Positions 55,451 to 64,000 of a DNA stretch of 64,000 nucleotides are shown here, in pieces. The position numbers and the translations under genes are program-made. Each line of letters begins with the position of its first letter. Position 1 is the first letter of the stretch. The stretch covers positions 1,798,001 to 1,862,000 of the forward strand of contig NZ_CP018091.1 of assembly GCF_001885215.1 (NCBI RefSeq), given 5' to 3'. The notes beneath the pieces were generated by a model. The model worked only from the letters and a program-made list of their open reading frames with translations, had not been told where the DNA came from and did no database searches. This DNA is from Synechococcus sp. SynAce01. Its GTDB lineage: Bacteria > Cyanobacteriota > Cyanobacteriia > PCC-6307 > Cyanobiaceae.

Positions 55451-56212
55451 TCAGCGCCCGATGCTGCGGTAGGGGACCTTGGAGAGGTAATCCATGCCGG
55501 CATTGCCGGAGGCCGCCGCGCCGGTGCGCAGGGCCGGCAGGCTGCGAACCCAGGGCAGGTAATCCTCGGGGAAGCCACCACGGCGTTGCTTGGCCCGTGC
55601 GGGCAGGCTGCGGACCGTTCCTGTGTAGATGACCTGGGGGAAGCCCAGGACTCCACGGTGGTACGCGTCGTAGCGCGGCGTGGTGATATTGAAGGGGGTT
55701 TCGCCCACCTCGCGGGACCCGACCACACGGTTGCGGTGGTAGGGAACCGTGTCGTAGCCAAAGTTCTCGAGGTATTCCTGGCTGCTCAGGATCTGGTCGA
55801 CGGCGCCGGCGACGCCCTTGGTCATGATCACGGCGGACCAGGCGATCTCCTCGGCTTTGCCGTACACCTGCCGGCCCAGCAGCTTCTCAACCAGGTGGCG
55901 GGCCACCCTGTAGTTGCTGTTGAGGTTGTAAAAACTGCGCGTGAAGGTGTCGGATAGGCAGAGGGCCCGGATGAAGTCACGCACGGTGATCTGGCCGTCA
56001 CGCAGCTGCGACTCCAGGATCGTGTCGCGATCCACCTTGAAGGCGTGGAAGAAGATCTGGCGGTAGGCCGTCTCGATCACGAAGTTCTGGGCTTCCCGGT
56101 CGATGGCTTTGTCGATCGAGACCGTTTTGGGGTCTTCGTCGGAGCCGATGCGCAAGGACTTGACCCGCGAGTTCTGGGTCGTCGGTGCGTAGGTCAGAAG
56201 CGGGATAGCCAC
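55451..56212 (-). CDS. cpcG: Phycobilisome rod-core linker polypeptide CpcG
   Basis: Attaches phycocyanin rods to the allophycocyanin core. 253 residues: MAIPLLTYAPTTQNSRVKSL, then the PBS-linker domain (NFVIETAYRQIFFHAFKVDR, ESQLRDGQITVRDFIRALCL, YNLNSNYRVARHLVEKLLGR, SSQEYLENFGYDTVPYHRNR) and a C-terminal tail with WVRSLPALRTG. Length is that of a CpcG1-type linker; no C-terminal membrane helix of the CpcG2/CpcL type is visible. Followed by a strong terminator. Confidence 0.96.
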   Translation of the reverse strand: MAIPLLTYAPTTQNSRVKSLRIGSDEDPKTVSIDKAIDREAQNFVIETAYRQIFFHAFKVDRDTILESQLRDGQITVRDFIRALCLSDTFTRSFYNLNSNYRVARHLVEKLLGRQVYGKAEEIAWSAVIMTKGVAGAVDQILSSQEYLENFGYDTVPYHRNRVVGSREVGETPFNITTPRYDAYHRGVLGFPQVIYTGTVRSLPARAKQRRGGFPEDYLPWVRSLPALRTGAAASGNAGMDYLSKVPYRSIGR

Positions 56213-56307
56213 ACGTGCGTCGTCAACCGTCGCTGCCGATCGTAGAAGGGGGCCTCGGGCAACCTCGCGGCGCCAGGCCAGGGCTCACAGTCCGTAACGT
56301 TCGCGGC

Positions 56308-56919
56308 TCACCAGCCAAAGGCCGACAGGGGGCTGGCCGCCAAGTCTGGGAGCGCGCGGTCGCTGACCTCTGCAGCGGGGGATGGCTCTGTGCTGCAGCG
56401 GCTTTCGACGCAGAACGAGGCCGTGTTCGAGAGGCCTTCGACGGTGCTGGTGCGCAGCCTCACGTCGGGGGAGGGGAACCAGAACCGCTCAAGCGAACTC
56501 ATGGTCTCGTAGGCGGTGGTGAGCAGCAGGCCATCGCGGTCGTCCATGCGGAAGTGCCCAGCTACCGGTGAGGATTCGGCGTAGCCGCGATCCCGTAGCA
56601 ACAGACCTTCCCGGCCCCGTGCATCGGTTGGGATCAGGCCGAACACCGATTCGCCCTGGTGGTCTTCGCCGGCTTTGTCCCAGGCCATCGATCCACTCCA
56701 GCGCACCTGGCAGCCCCCCACCAGCTGATCGGGCTCCTGGCCATGCAGGGTGGCGATCGCCAGCAGCCGTGGATCATCGGCGGCTACCTCCACTACCTCG
56801 ATCAGCGAGCCTCCAGCTTCGGCGCGGCGATGCAAGAGGTGATGGCTGGTGCGCTGGGAGCGCCAGCGCCCGCAGCTGAGCCTGAAAAAACTGATGGCAT
56901 CGGCAATCGAAACGCTCAC
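56308..56919 (-). CDS. cpcS: CpcS/CpeS-family phycobiliprotein lyase
   Basis: Attaches a linear bilin to a conserved cysteine of phycobiliproteins. 203 residues: FFRLSCGRWRSQRTSHHL, VRWSGSMAWDKAGE, LLLRDRGYAESSPVAGHFRM, LLLTTAYETMSSLERFWFPS, PDVRLRTSTVEGLSNTASFC. These match the S-type lyase family, but bilin and target (phycocyanin, allophycocyanin or phycoerythrin) cannot be told from sequence alone. It lies upstream of cpcG on the same strand with a 95-bp gap, so the phycobilisome link is supported by context. Confidence 0.88.
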   Translation of the reverse strand: MSVSIADAISFFRLSCGRWRSQRTSHHLLHRRAEAGGSLIEVVEVAADDPRLLAIATLHGQEPDQLVGGCQVRWSGSMAWDKAGEDHQGESVFGLIPTDARGREGLLLRDRGYAESSPVAGHFRMDDRDGLLLTTAYETMSSLERFWFPSPDVRLRTSTVEGLSNTASFCVESRCSTEPSPAAEVSDRALPDLAASPLSAFGW

Positions 56920-56972
56920 GGGCTGGTGACGGCTTTAGCGATGATCGCAACTTCTTCGCCCCTCCCGTTCAG

Positions 56973-57875
56973 GTGCCCACCTCGGGAGTCCTGGCAGCCC
57001 TGGCTGCAGCCTTTTGCTGGACGCTCGCCAGCAGCCTCTGGCGGCGCCTGCCCACCTCCTTGAGCGCCGCCCAGCTGAACCTGGTTAAAAACCTGCTGGC
57101 CCTGGCGCTGCAATTGCCGCTCGTGCTCTTCGGGGGCTGGCGGGTGCTGCCCGGGGCTTTCGCCCTGCTGCTGGCCAGCGGGGTGGTTGGCATTGCCGTG
57201 GGTGACAGCCTCTACTTCGCGGCCCTGCGCCGGCTGGGAACGCGCCGCACCCTCACGATTGAGGCCGCTGGACCAGCGATCACGGCGTTGGCTGGTGTTG
57301 TTTTTCTTGCCGAGCTGCCCACCCAGGCCCAGTGGCTGGGCCTGACCCTGATCTCCCTGGCCGTGGTGGTGGTGGCCGTTCAGCAACCACCCCGCTGCGG
57401 CGCTCTGCCATCGCCTCCCGGTACCCAGCGAATGGGTTTGCTGCTGGCCTTAGCGGCCCTGCTCTGCGGCAGCGGTGGTGCCCTGCTCTCCCGCGCTGCG
57501 CTGCTGGCCTCTGATCTGACCCCACTGCAATCGGCCACCGTGCGCCTGGCGGCAGCGGCGGTGGTGTTGTTGCCGTTGTTTCGCCACCTGCCGGCTCCAA
57601 GGGCTCGGCCGCGGCTGGCCCGATCACGCTGGCCGCTGGTGCTGGTGGCCACATTGCTGGGCACCAGCGCCGGCATTGTTCTTCAGCAAGCCGCCTTGCA
57701 GGCCTTACCGGGCGGCTTGGCGGTGGCGCTGCTCGCAACGGCACCGGTGATGGCCTTGCCCCTGGCGCGGCTGGAAGGCGACAGACCCGGTCGGGCCGGT
57801 TGGTTGGCTGCCCTGCTGGCCCTCGCTGGCGTCAGTTTGGTGGTGGGGCTGGCAGGCCCGCTGCTGGCGGGCTGA
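56973..57875 (+). CDS. EamA-family (DMT superfamily) transporter
   Basis: 300 residues from GTG 56973 with about ten membrane segments in two EamA halves: AALAAAFCWTLASSLWRRLP, GVVGIAVGDSLYFAALRRLG and TIEAAGPAITALAGVVFLAE in the first, ALAALLCGSGGALLSRAALL, LLGTSAGIVLQQAALQALPG and ATAPVMALPLARLEGDRPGR in the second. Substrate unknown. Its 3' end overlaps the convergent gene at 57832 by 44 bp. Divergent from the cpcS lyase. Confidence 0.9.
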   Translation: MPTSGVLAALAAAFCWTLASSLWRRLPTSLSAAQLNLVKNLLALALQLPLVLFGGWRVLPGAFALLLASGVVGIAVGDSLYFAALRRLGTRRTLTIEAAGPAITALAGVVFLAELPTQAQWLGLTLISLAVVVVAVQQPPRCGALPSPPGTQRMGLLLALAALLCGSGGALLSRAALLASDLTPLQSATVRLAAAAVVLLPLFRHLPAPRARPRLARSRWPLVLVATLLGTSAGIVLQQAALQALPGGLAVALLATAPVMALPLARLEGDRPGRAGWLAALLALAGVSLVVGLAGPLLAG

Positions 57876-58224
57876 CGCGGGCGCGGGCCTGGGCATCGGC
57901 CCATTGGCAGAGGTCGCTCAGCTCCAGCCCCAGCGGAGCGAGACCCAGCGGTGCGGCGATCTGCTCAAGCTGGAAGGCGGCGCTCTGCAATTGATCCAGA
58001 AAGGCCTGCGCAAAGGCTGGATCGTTGTAGAGGGAATCCTGGCTGGCCAGCCAGGATTCCAGTTGCTGTTGGGCTGGAACCGGCCCCTGGCGCTGGCCGG
58101 CGATGGCCTGAAGGCAGCGCAAGCTGTGGGCCAGCAGACGCAGGTGGTGGCGCTCCAGGGAGGGCAGCAGGCTGGCCTCCAATTGCAGGAGATCGTCGCT
58201 GCTGAGCGGCCCGATCTCAGCCAT
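57832..58224 (-). CDS. Small conserved helical protein, unknown
   Basis: 130 residues, largely helical, leucine and glutamine-rich: SDDLLQLEASLLPSLERHHL, RLLAHSLRCLQAIAG, WLASQDSLYNDPAFAQAFLD, QLQSAAFQLEQIAAPLGLAP. Proline and alanine-rich tail. Located just downstream of sufR on the same strand (35 bp), so possibly co-transcribed with it. No family recognised. Confidence 0.65.
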   Translation of the reverse strand: MAEIGPLSSDDLLQLEASLLPSLERHHLRLLAHSLRCLQAIAGQRQGPVPAQQQLESWLASQDSLYNDPAFAQAFLDQLQSAAFQLEQIAAPLGLAPLGLELSDLCQWADAQARARVSPPAAGLPAPPPN

Positions 58225-58259
58225 TGATCTCAGCCATTGCTGGTTGTGTCATCTCAGCG

Positions 58260-58928
58260 TCAATCCTGATGGACGGGTTCGCTGGCCCTGCCGCCCTTCG
58301 GGGTGAGACGGAAGCCGCAGGAGTGCCCTCCCTCCAGGCGCCAGTGCACCCGCTCGATGCTGCAATCAGGGAAGGTGTGGCGGATCTGCTGCAATTCCTG
58401 GTCGCAGATCTGGGGGAACTGCTCGGCAAGGCGGCCCACGGAGCAGCGGTATTCACTCATGCACCAGGAGAGGCCGTCGCCATCGGCGCTGAACTCAGAC
58501 ATGTAGCCCTCTTGGCGGCGCAGTTCCACCAGCCGCTCCAGGCGTTCGGTCAAGCTGCCCTCACCGATTTCCTGGCGGTCACAGGACCCCTTGGTCATCG
58601 CCTGCTGTCGCAGCAGGTTCTTCACCATTTCGGGCGGCAGGCTGGCGGCCATCGAATGCAGCAGTCCGAGGGCGAACTGTTCGCCTCCGTCGGGGAACTG
58701 GTCGCGTCCGGCCGTGGTGAGCCGCCACTGGTTGGTTGGCCGCCCCGGGCCTTCCGAGCTGGCGCTGGCTTCCACCAGACCTTCCTCTTCAAGGCTGCGC
58801 AGGTGACGACGCATGACCTGGACAGAGACCTCAAGGAGTTCGGATAACTCAGCGGCCGTTGCAGCTTTCTGACGCAAGAGCAGGGTGAGCGCCGCCTCAC
58901 GGGTCGGGGCCTGGGTAGAAGTGCTCAT
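58260..58928 (-). CDS. sufR: SufR, iron-sulfur-sensing repressor of the suf operon
   Basis: DeoR-like regulator that binds a [4Fe-4S] cluster and represses suf genes when clusters are plentiful. 222 residues from the ATG giving MSTSTQAPTREAAL (the frame extends 15 codons upstream). N-terminal winged helix: ALTLLLRQKAATAAELSELL then EVSVQVMRRHLRSLEEEGLV. C-terminal cysteines, candidates for cluster ligands: CMSEYRC, ICDQE, PDCSIE, GGHSCGF. Divergent from ftrC-sufBCDS, the arrangement typical of cyanobacteria. Confidence 0.95.
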   Translation of the reverse strand: MSTSTQAPTREAALTLLLRQKAATAAELSELLEVSVQVMRRHLRSLEEEGLVEASASSEGPGRPTNQWRLTTAGRDQFPDGGEQFALGLLHSMAASLPPEMVKNLLRQQAMTKGSCDRQEIGEGSLTERLERLVELRRQEGYMSEFSADGDGLSWCMSEYRCSVGRLAEQFPQICDQELQQIRHTFPDCSIERVHWRLEGGHSCGFRLTPKGGRASEPVHQD

Positions 58929-59261
58929 CAGAGGAAGTCGGTCGGTCTGGCGAGACACGAACCTTCTGTTCACCCTGCCACGCCTGCGTTGAAGCTGTGG
59001 GCTGCTGTGGTCAGCCCCCCATCACCAGCCCATCTGCCTTAAGGTATCCATTAAGGAAACGCAAAAGTTTCGCAATTCAAATCCTGAAGGTTGCGTTGGC
59101 CAGAAGCTTCTCCTCGCCCACTCCCGAGCAGCCGTCTAGGCAGCTCGTGGGCCGTTCTCTGTCCCGTACCTCCTTACATTTGATTCTCTAGCCAGCTCGC
59201 CGTTCGAGCCTCGGTTCTGCGATCGTCCCAAGACCGCACCCTGCCCTCGCCCTAGCCCTTG
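58929..59261. promoter_or_regulatory. sufR/ftrC-suf divergent promoter region
   Basis: About 330 bp with no gene. Two copies of TTAAGG lie 12 bp apart (59039-59044 and 59051-59056); the first is inside the palindrome CCTTAAGG (59037-59044). Immediately after follows GCAAAAGTTTCGC. These are plausible SufR or RNA polymerase sites. The CAAC-N6-GTTG type dyad described for Synechocystis SufR was not seen. Confidence 0.45.
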
Positions 59262-59666
59262 ATGGCTCCGGTTTCACCCCTGACCACCGAATCCATGTCT
59301 GAAGCCCCTTCCGCCGCAGCGGTTCCATCCACCGAAAATCTGGAGGTAATCCGGAAGTTTGCCGAAACCTACGCCCAGCGCACGGGCACCTACTTCTGCA
59401 GCGATCCAGGGGTGACGGCGGTGGTGCTTGAGGGTCTGGCCCGCCACAAACAGGAGCTTGGCGGGGCCCTTTGCCCTTGCCGGCATTACGAAGACAAAGA
59501 GGCCGAAGTTTCCCAGGCCTTCTGGAACTGTCCTTGCGTGCCCATGCGTGAGCGCAAGGAATGCCATTGCCTGCTTTTTCTTACAGAAGACAACCCTTTC
59601 CGGGGCGAAGATCAGGCCATCACGCTTGAAGAGATCCGCTCCCACACTGCCGCTCCCACCGCCTGA
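59262..59666 (+). CDS. ftrC: Ferredoxin-thioredoxin reductase catalytic chain
   Basis: Beta subunit of FTR, carrying a [4Fe-4S] cluster and redox disulfide that pass electrons from photosystem-I-reduced ferredoxin to thioredoxin. 134 residues from ATG 59262; ATG 59295 (MSEAPSA) is equally possible. The seven family cysteines are present in [33 protein letters not shown]. It lies between sufR and sufB, 5 bp before sufB, so it is probably expressed with the cluster assembly genes it depends on. Confidence 0.95.
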   Translation: MAPVSPLTTESMSEAPSAAAVPSTENLEVIRKFAETYAQRTGTYFCSDPGVTAVVLEGLARHKQELGGALCPCRHYEDKEAEVSQAFWNCPCVPMRERKECHCLLFLTEDNPFRGEDQAITLEEIRSHTAAPTA

Positions 59667-59671
59667 GCCCC

Positions 59672-61114
59672 ATGAGCACCGCATCCACCGTCAGTGACTT
59701 GGTCAGCCAGCCGTACAAGTACGGCTTTGTCAGTGATATCGAAACAGAAAAGATCGACAAGGGCCTGTCTGAGGATGTGGTTCGTCTGATCTCTGCCAAG
59801 AAGAATGAGCCAGCCTTCTTGCTGGAATTCCGTCTGCGGGCCTTCCGCCAGTGGTTGAAGATGGAGGAGCCGGATTGGTCAACGGTGAGTCATCCGGTGA
59901 TCGATTATCAGAGCATTATTTATTACGCCTCGCCCAAGCAACGCGACAAGAAGGCAAGCCTCGATGAGGTGGATCCGAAGCTGCTCGAAACCTTCGACAA
60001 GCTTGGTATTCCGCTGAGCGAGCAAAAGCGACTCAGCAACGTGGCTGTCGATGCTGTTTTTGACAGTGTTTCGATTGCCACCACCTACCGCGAAAAACTG
60101 GCGGAGCACGGAGTGGTGTTCTGCTCCATCAGTGAGGCCGTCAAAGACCATCCTGAGTTGATTGAGCGCTACCTCGGTTCGGTGGTGCCCGCCAATGACA
60201 ACTATTTCACGGCCCTGAATTCTGCCGTGTTCAGCGATGGTTCCTTTGTGTTCATCCCCAAAGGTGTGGAGTGCCCGATGGAACTCTCTACCTACTTCCG
60301 GATCAACTCCGAGGACACGGGCCAATTTGAGCGTACCTTGATCGTCGCTGAGGAAGGGGCTTCTGTCAGCTATTTGGAGGGCTGCACAGCTCCCATGTTT
60401 GACACCAACCAACTCCACGCCGCCGTTGTGGAGTTGGTGACCTTGGACGACGCCACGATTAAATATTCTACCGTTCAAAATTGGTATGCTGGTGATGAGA
60501 ACGGCAAAGGCGGCATCTACAACTTTGTGACCAAGCGGGGTCAATGCCGTGGCGACCGCAGCAAGATCAGCTGGACCCAGGTGGAAACCGGGTCGGCCAT
60601 CACCTGGAAGTACCCCAGCTGTGTGCTGCTCGGAGCTGATTCCGTTGGTGAGTTCTATTCCGTGGCGCTCACCAACAACCGTCAGCAGGCTGACACCGGC
60701 ACCAAGATGATCCATGTCGGCCCGCGCAGCCGTTCGACGATTGTGAGCAAGGGGATCAGCGCTGGCCATTCCTCCAACAGCTACCGCGGGCTTGTGCAGA
60801 TCGGGCCCAAGGCGGTGGGTGCGAAGAACTACAGCCAGTGCGATTCGATGCTGATCGGCGATCAGGCCGCCGCCAACACGTACCCCTACATCCGCTCCCA
60901 GCAGCCGGACGCGTCGGTGGAGCACGAAGCCAGTACCTGTCGCATCTCTGCCGACCAGCTCTTCTACCTGCAGAGCCGGGGAATCGGCTTTGAGGCGGCG
61001 GTGTCGATGATGGTGAGTGGCTTCTGCCGCGATGTGTTCAACCAGTTGCCGATGGAATTTGCCGCCGAAGCCGACAAGCTGCTCGCCCTCAAACTCGAAG
61101 GTTCCGTCGGCTGA
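59672..61114 (+). CDS. sufB: Fe-S cluster assembly scaffold protein SufB
   Basis: Scaffold subunit of the SufBCD complex, the main plastid-type iron-sulfur assembly system. 480 residues, full length: [65 protein letters not shown]-like [63 protein letters not shown] 59672 lies 5 bp after ftrC. The following gene sufC starts about 90 bp downstream. Confidence 0.97.
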   Translation: MSTASTVSDLVSQPYKYGFVSDIETEKIDKGLSEDVVRLISAKKNEPAFLLEFRLRAFRQWLKMEEPDWSTVSHPVIDYQSIIYYASPKQRDKKASLDEVDPKLLETFDKLGIPLSEQKRLSNVAVDAVFDSVSIATTYREKLAEHGVVFCSISEAVKDHPELIERYLGSVVPANDNYFTALNSAVFSDGSFVFIPKGVECPMELSTYFRINSEDTGQFERTLIVAEEGASVSYLEGCTAPMFDTNQLHAAVVELVTLDDATIKYSTVQNWYAGDENGKGGIYNFVTKRGQCRGDRSKISWTQVETGSAITWKYPSCVLLGADSVGEFYSVALTNNRQQADTGTKMIHVGPRSRSTIVSKGISAGHSSNSYRGLVQIGPKAVGAKNYSQCDSMLIGDQAAANTYPYIRSQQPDASVEHEASTCRISADQLFYLQSRGIGFEAAVSMMVSGFCRDVFNQLPMEFAAEADKLLALKLEGSVG

Positions 61115-61205
61115 ACGCCCTCACTGGGTTCTCCCGCTTTGATCCCTTTCTTTTCTGTTGCCGCCCAAGCGGTGGCCTTTCTCGCTCTTCCTTCCCCGTT
61201 TCCCC

Positions 61206-61994
61206 GTGATCAGTCCCGACGCCGACCTGCTGCTTGAGATCGTTGATCTCCATGCCCGCGTGGAGGACCAACCTATCCTCAAGGGCGTGAACCTGACGAT
61301 CAGGGCAGGAGAGATCCACGCTGTGATGGGACGCAACGGCAGCGGCAAAAGCACCCTCTCCAAGGTGCTGGCCGGCCACCCCTCCTACACAGTTACCGCT
61401 GGCTCGGTCCGCTACCGCGGCCAGGATCTGCTGGAGCTCGATCCCGAGCAGCGGGCCCGGATCGGTCTGTTCCTTGGTTTCCAGTATCCCATTGAGATTC
61501 CTGGCGTAAGCAATCTCGAATTTCTGCGGGTGGCCACCAATGCCCGCCGCAGCGAGCTGGCCAAAGAAGACCTTGACCCGTTCGCCTTTGAAGATCTGGT
61601 CCGTGAGCGGCTGGAAGTGGTGCAGATGAACCCCTCGTTCCTGGAGCGCAGCGTCAACGAAGGCTTCTCCGGCGGCGAGAAGAAACGCAATGAGATTCTG
61701 CAGATGGCTCTGCTGGAGCCGGTGGTGGCGATTCTCGATGAAACCGATTCCGGCCTCGACATCGATGCCCTGCGGATCGTGGCCGGTGGCGTCAACCAGC
61801 TCGCCACCGCCGACAACGCCACCTTGCTGATCACGCACTACCAGCGGCTGCTTGATGTGATCACCCCTGATTACGTCCATGTGATGGCGGCGGGACGGAT
61901 CCTGCGCACCGGCGGCAAGGAGCTGGCCCTGGAACTCGAAGAACGCGGTTATGACTGGGTAGACCAGGAGTTGGCCGTCCTGGAGGTGGCTTGA
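61206..61994 (+). CDS. sufC: Fe-S cluster assembly ATPase SufC
   Basis: ABC-type ATPase that drives conformational change of SufB-SufD. 262 residues from GTG 61206; the frame opens at 61158, but the preceding residues are not family-like. Walker [12 protein letters not shown]-loop [20 protein letters not shown], signature [15 protein letters not shown], Walker B with the SufC-type [20 protein letters not shown]. Its stop overlaps the sufD start (TGATG), coupling translation. Confidence 0.97.
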   Translation: MISPDADLLLEIVDLHARVEDQPILKGVNLTIRAGEIHAVMGRNGSGKSTLSKVLAGHPSYTVTAGSVRYRGQDLLELDPEQRARIGLFLGFQYPIEIPGVSNLEFLRVATNARRSELAKEDLDPFAFEDLVRERLEVVQMNPSFLERSVNEGFSGGEKKRNEILQMALLEPVVAILDETDSGLDIDALRIVAGGVNQLATADNATLLITHYQRLLDVITPDYVHVMAAGRILRTGGKELALELEERGYDWVDQELAVLEVA

Positions 61995-63304
61995 TGGTGT
62001 CCGCCAGCACGTCCACGACGAGCAGCGCCCAGCCGATGGCTGCCAATGCCTGGATCACCGAATTTCTGGAGCGACTGCCGGCTCCGAGCGGTGACCTTGA
62101 AGCCGTTCAGTGGCGCGGCCGTGAGGCCCTGGCCCGTCAACCGCTGCCCTCGCGGCGCAACGAAGACTGGCGCTTCACTGATCTCGGGTCCCTCAAAGCC
62201 CTCGATCCGGCGCTGCTGGCCCAGGTTGAGGCAACCGAGGGGACCGACCCTGCGGCCATTCCCATTGCCGATTCTGCTGATGCCTTGCCAGCTCCGGCTG
62301 CCGGCACCATGCGGCTGCGGCTCGACGGCCGCCATGACCCCCTGGCCGGCCAGACCCTGCCAGCCGGGCTGACCAGGCTCAGCGGCGAAGAGCTTCAGCA
62401 GGCCCTCGGCCACACACTTGCCCGCTGCGGCTGCGAGCAGCACTGGCCCGTGGAGTTCAACCAGGCCAGCGCTAGCCACTGCCTGGCCTTGCGGGTCAGC
62501 GGCAGCGTCGCTGAAACCCTTGAACTCGTGGCGACGGCCAGTGGGGAGTCGGCGCTCTTGCCGATCCGCGTGCTGTTGCTGCTCGAGGAGAAGGCCAGCT
62601 TGAAGGTGTTGCAAGTGCAGCTCGGTTCAGGCTCCAGCCTGAGCAGCCTGGTGGTGGAGATGCATCTGGGCCGCGAGGCCGAAGTGCAGCATGGCCTGCT
62701 TGCTTTCGGTGAAGGGGAAGCCTGTCTCCTCGCTCACCTGGCGGTGGAGCAAGAAATCGAGAGCCGCTTCCATTCCGTGGTGGCCAGCCGTGGTTGGGCC
62801 CTGGCGCGCTTCGAACCGCGGATCACCCAGGTGGAAGGGGCAGCCCACACTGACCTGAAGGCGATTCAGGTGGCGCAAGACCATCAACTGGTTGACGGGC
62901 ACAGCCGGGTGGAGTTTCTCGGGCCGGACGGCTCGCTTGAGCAACTGCACAAGGCGATCGTCGACGGCCATGGGCATAGCGTGTTTGATGGCGCTGTGAG
63001 CGTCCCTCGCCGGGCCCAGCGCACCAATGCCAACCAGATGAGCCGCAACCTGCTGCTCTCTGATCAGGCCCGCATCGACACCAAGCCGGAACTGGAGATC
63101 GTGGCCGATGACGTGCGTTGTACCCACGGCGCCACGGTGAGCCGCCTCCAGCATGACCAACTGTTCTATCTCCAGAGCCGGGGGATCGATGCCGCCACGG
63201 CCTCGCGTCTGCTCAAGCGTGGCTTCTGCCAGGAGGTGCTCGTTGATCTCCCCGCCGCTGCTGCCTCTTGGCAGCCCCTGCAGCGCCTTTTGGCGGAGGT
63301 TTGA
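61994..63304 (+). CDS. sufD: Fe-S cluster assembly protein SufD
   Basis: SufB homologue and partner in SufBCD. 436 residues from ATG 61994. Divergent N-terminal region (LPAPSGDLEAVQWRGREALA, RRNEDWRFTDLGSLKAL), then the conserved beta-helix core ([60 protein letters not shown]). The family HG in CTHGATVS is present. sufS starts 6 bp downstream. Confidence 0.96.
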   Translation: MVSASTSTTSSAQPMAANAWITEFLERLPAPSGDLEAVQWRGREALARQPLPSRRNEDWRFTDLGSLKALDPALLAQVEATEGTDPAAIPIADSADALPAPAAGTMRLRLDGRHDPLAGQTLPAGLTRLSGEELQQALGHTLARCGCEQHWPVEFNQASASHCLALRVSGSVAETLELVATASGESALLPIRVLLLLEEKASLKVLQVQLGSGSSLSSLVVEMHLGREAEVQHGLLAFGEGEACLLAHLAVEQEIESRFHSVVASRGWALARFEPRITQVEGAAHTDLKAIQVAQDHQLVDGHSRVEFLGPDGSLEQLHKAIVDGHGHSVFDGAVSVPRRAQRTNANQMSRNLLLSDQARIDTKPELEIVADDVRCTHGATVSRLQHDQLFYLQSRGIDAATASRLLKRGFCQEVLVDLPAAAASWQPLQRLLAEV

Positions 63305-63310
63305 GCAGCG

Positions 63311-64000
63311 ATGACAGCCTCACTGCACAGCCAGCTTTCCCCGTTGCGGGATTCCAAACCAGCGGCCAGTGAGCCTGCCCTGGCGGCCCCAGAACCTGCC
63401 CAGCCCAGTCAGGAGCCGGTGGCCCAGAACCTGGCGGAACAGACCCGGCCCGATTTCCCTTTGTTGTCTCAGCAGGCCTGCCTGGGCCAGGGGCTGATTT
63501 ATCTGGATTACGCCGCCACCAGCCAGAAGCCCCAGCAGGTGCTCGATGCCCTGCAGACCTATTACAGCCGCGACAACGCCAACGTTCACCGCGGCGCCCA
63601 CCAGCTCAGCGCCCGCGCCACCGACGCCTTTGAGGGGGCCCGCGAGAAAGTGGCCACCTTCATCGGTGCGGCCACCCCGCGCGAAATTGTGTTCACCCGC
63701 AACGCCAGCGAGGCGATCAACCTGGTGGCCCGCAGTTGGGGCGATGAGAACATCCGGCCCGGCGATGAGATTCTGCTGACGGTGATGGAGCACCACAGCA
63801 ATCTGGTGCCCTGGCAGTTGCTGGCTGCACGTACCGGTGCGGTGCTGCGCCATGCCGGCCTCACCGAAACCGGAGAGCTCGACCTCGAAGACTTCAAGCA
63901 AAAACTCAGCAACCGAACCAGGCTGGTGAGCGTTGTTCAGATCAGCAACACCCTGGGTTGCCTCAATCCGATCGAGGCGATCGCCAAGCTCAGCCACGAC
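63311..64000 (+). CDS. sufS: Cysteine desulfurase SufS (partial, 3' end outside window)
   Basis: PLP-dependent group II cysteine desulfurase that supplies sulfur to SufBCD. 230 codons are visible, with the last at the window edge. An N-terminal alanine, proline and glutamine-rich extension of about 45 residues precedes the usual start region (LIYLDYAATSQKPQQVLDAL), then NANVHRGAHQLSARATDAFE, IVFTRNASEAINLVARSWGD, LTVMEHHSNLVPWQLLAART and SVVQISNTLGCLNPIEAI. The PLP lysine and catalytic cysteine lie beyond the window. Last visible gene of the suf operon. Confidence 0.95.
   Translation, partial: MTASLHSQLSPLRDSKPAASEPALAAPEPAQPSQEPVAQNLAEQTRPDFPLLSQQACLGQGLIYLDYAATSQKPQQVLDALQTYYSRDNANVHRGAHQLSARATDAFEGAREKVATFIGAATPREIVFTRNASEAINLVARSWGDENIRPGDEILLTVMEHHSNLVPWQLLAARTGAVLRHAGLTETGELDLEDFKQKLSNRTRLVSVVQISNTLGCLNPIEAIAKLSHD

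Overview
The window looks like a piece of chromosome from a phycobilisome-containing picocyanobacterium of the Synechococcus/Cyanobium type. The evidence is petB-petD for the cytochrome b6f complex, a CtpA protease gene divergent from petB, a cyanobacterial rRNA operon with tRNA-Ile and tRNA-Ala in the spacer, a high-light-inducible protein (hli), the phycobilisome linker cpcG, a CpcS/CpeS-type bilin lyase, ferredoxin-thioredoxin reductase (ftrC) and a suf operon with its SufR repressor. Coding regions are G+C rich and densely packed. No insertion sequence, prophage, integrase, CRISPR array or toxin-antitoxin module was recognised.

Layout. 1-2.4 kb: 5' part of ctpA (minus), then petB and petD ending at a clear terminator. 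2.4-3.9 kb: a GH100 alkaline/neutral invertase. 3.9-10.2 kb: rRNA operon (long leader, 16S, tRNA-Ile GAT, tRNA-Ala TGC, 23S, 5S, terminator). 10.5-12.2 kb: a YihY/BrkB-type membrane protein with no normal start codon, then two overlapping small membrane proteins, the second with a zinc-ribbon motif. 12.3-18.6 kb, mostly minus: DUF2834, xseB, xseA, a hidden 58-residue membrane protein, hli, hrpB and several short cyanobacterial proteins. 18.8-24.1 kb: htrA, small proteins (one with twin CX3C motifs), an ABC-F ATPase and small cyanobacterial genes. 24-28.6 kb, minus: anmK, a KtrA/TrkA-type RCK protein, a 1-Cys peroxiredoxin and a SLC13 transporter with internal RCK domains. 28.6-29.4 kb holds no gene I can support, but carries a strong hairpin and a tandem repeat. 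29.4-33 kb: a coupled trio (type II NADH dehydrogenase, HAD hydrolase, hflX). 33-36.4 kb: cysH, coaX, PrxQ and two cyanobacterial proteins, one a secreted DUF1400 protein. 36.4-38.7 kb: RarA-type AAA ATPase with a long extra C-terminal region.

38.8-48.3 kb: two consecutive RND efflux cassettes, each a lipoprotein adaptor plus a large HAE1-type pump. The first pump gene ends in long poly-C tracts that overlap a small membrane-protein gene. 48.3-54.1 kb: phosphoglucomutase, small secreted proteins, an FAD monooxygenase, a two-HKD phospholipase-D-like lipoprotein with an EF-hand-like loop, and a small membrane protein. 54.1-56.9 kb: DUF4912 protein, cpcG, CpcS/CpeS lyase. 57-64 kb: EamA transporter, a small protein, then sufR divergent from ftrC-sufB-sufC-sufD-sufS (sufS cut by the window end).

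Most of the window is core photosynthetic and housekeeping content. The features most worth a second look are the poly-C junction at 43328-43362, the extra hydrophobic segments inside the RND pumps, the RarA fusion, the twin-CX3C mini-protein and the short membrane ORFs hidden between known genes. I did not find a convincing new defence or secretion system.
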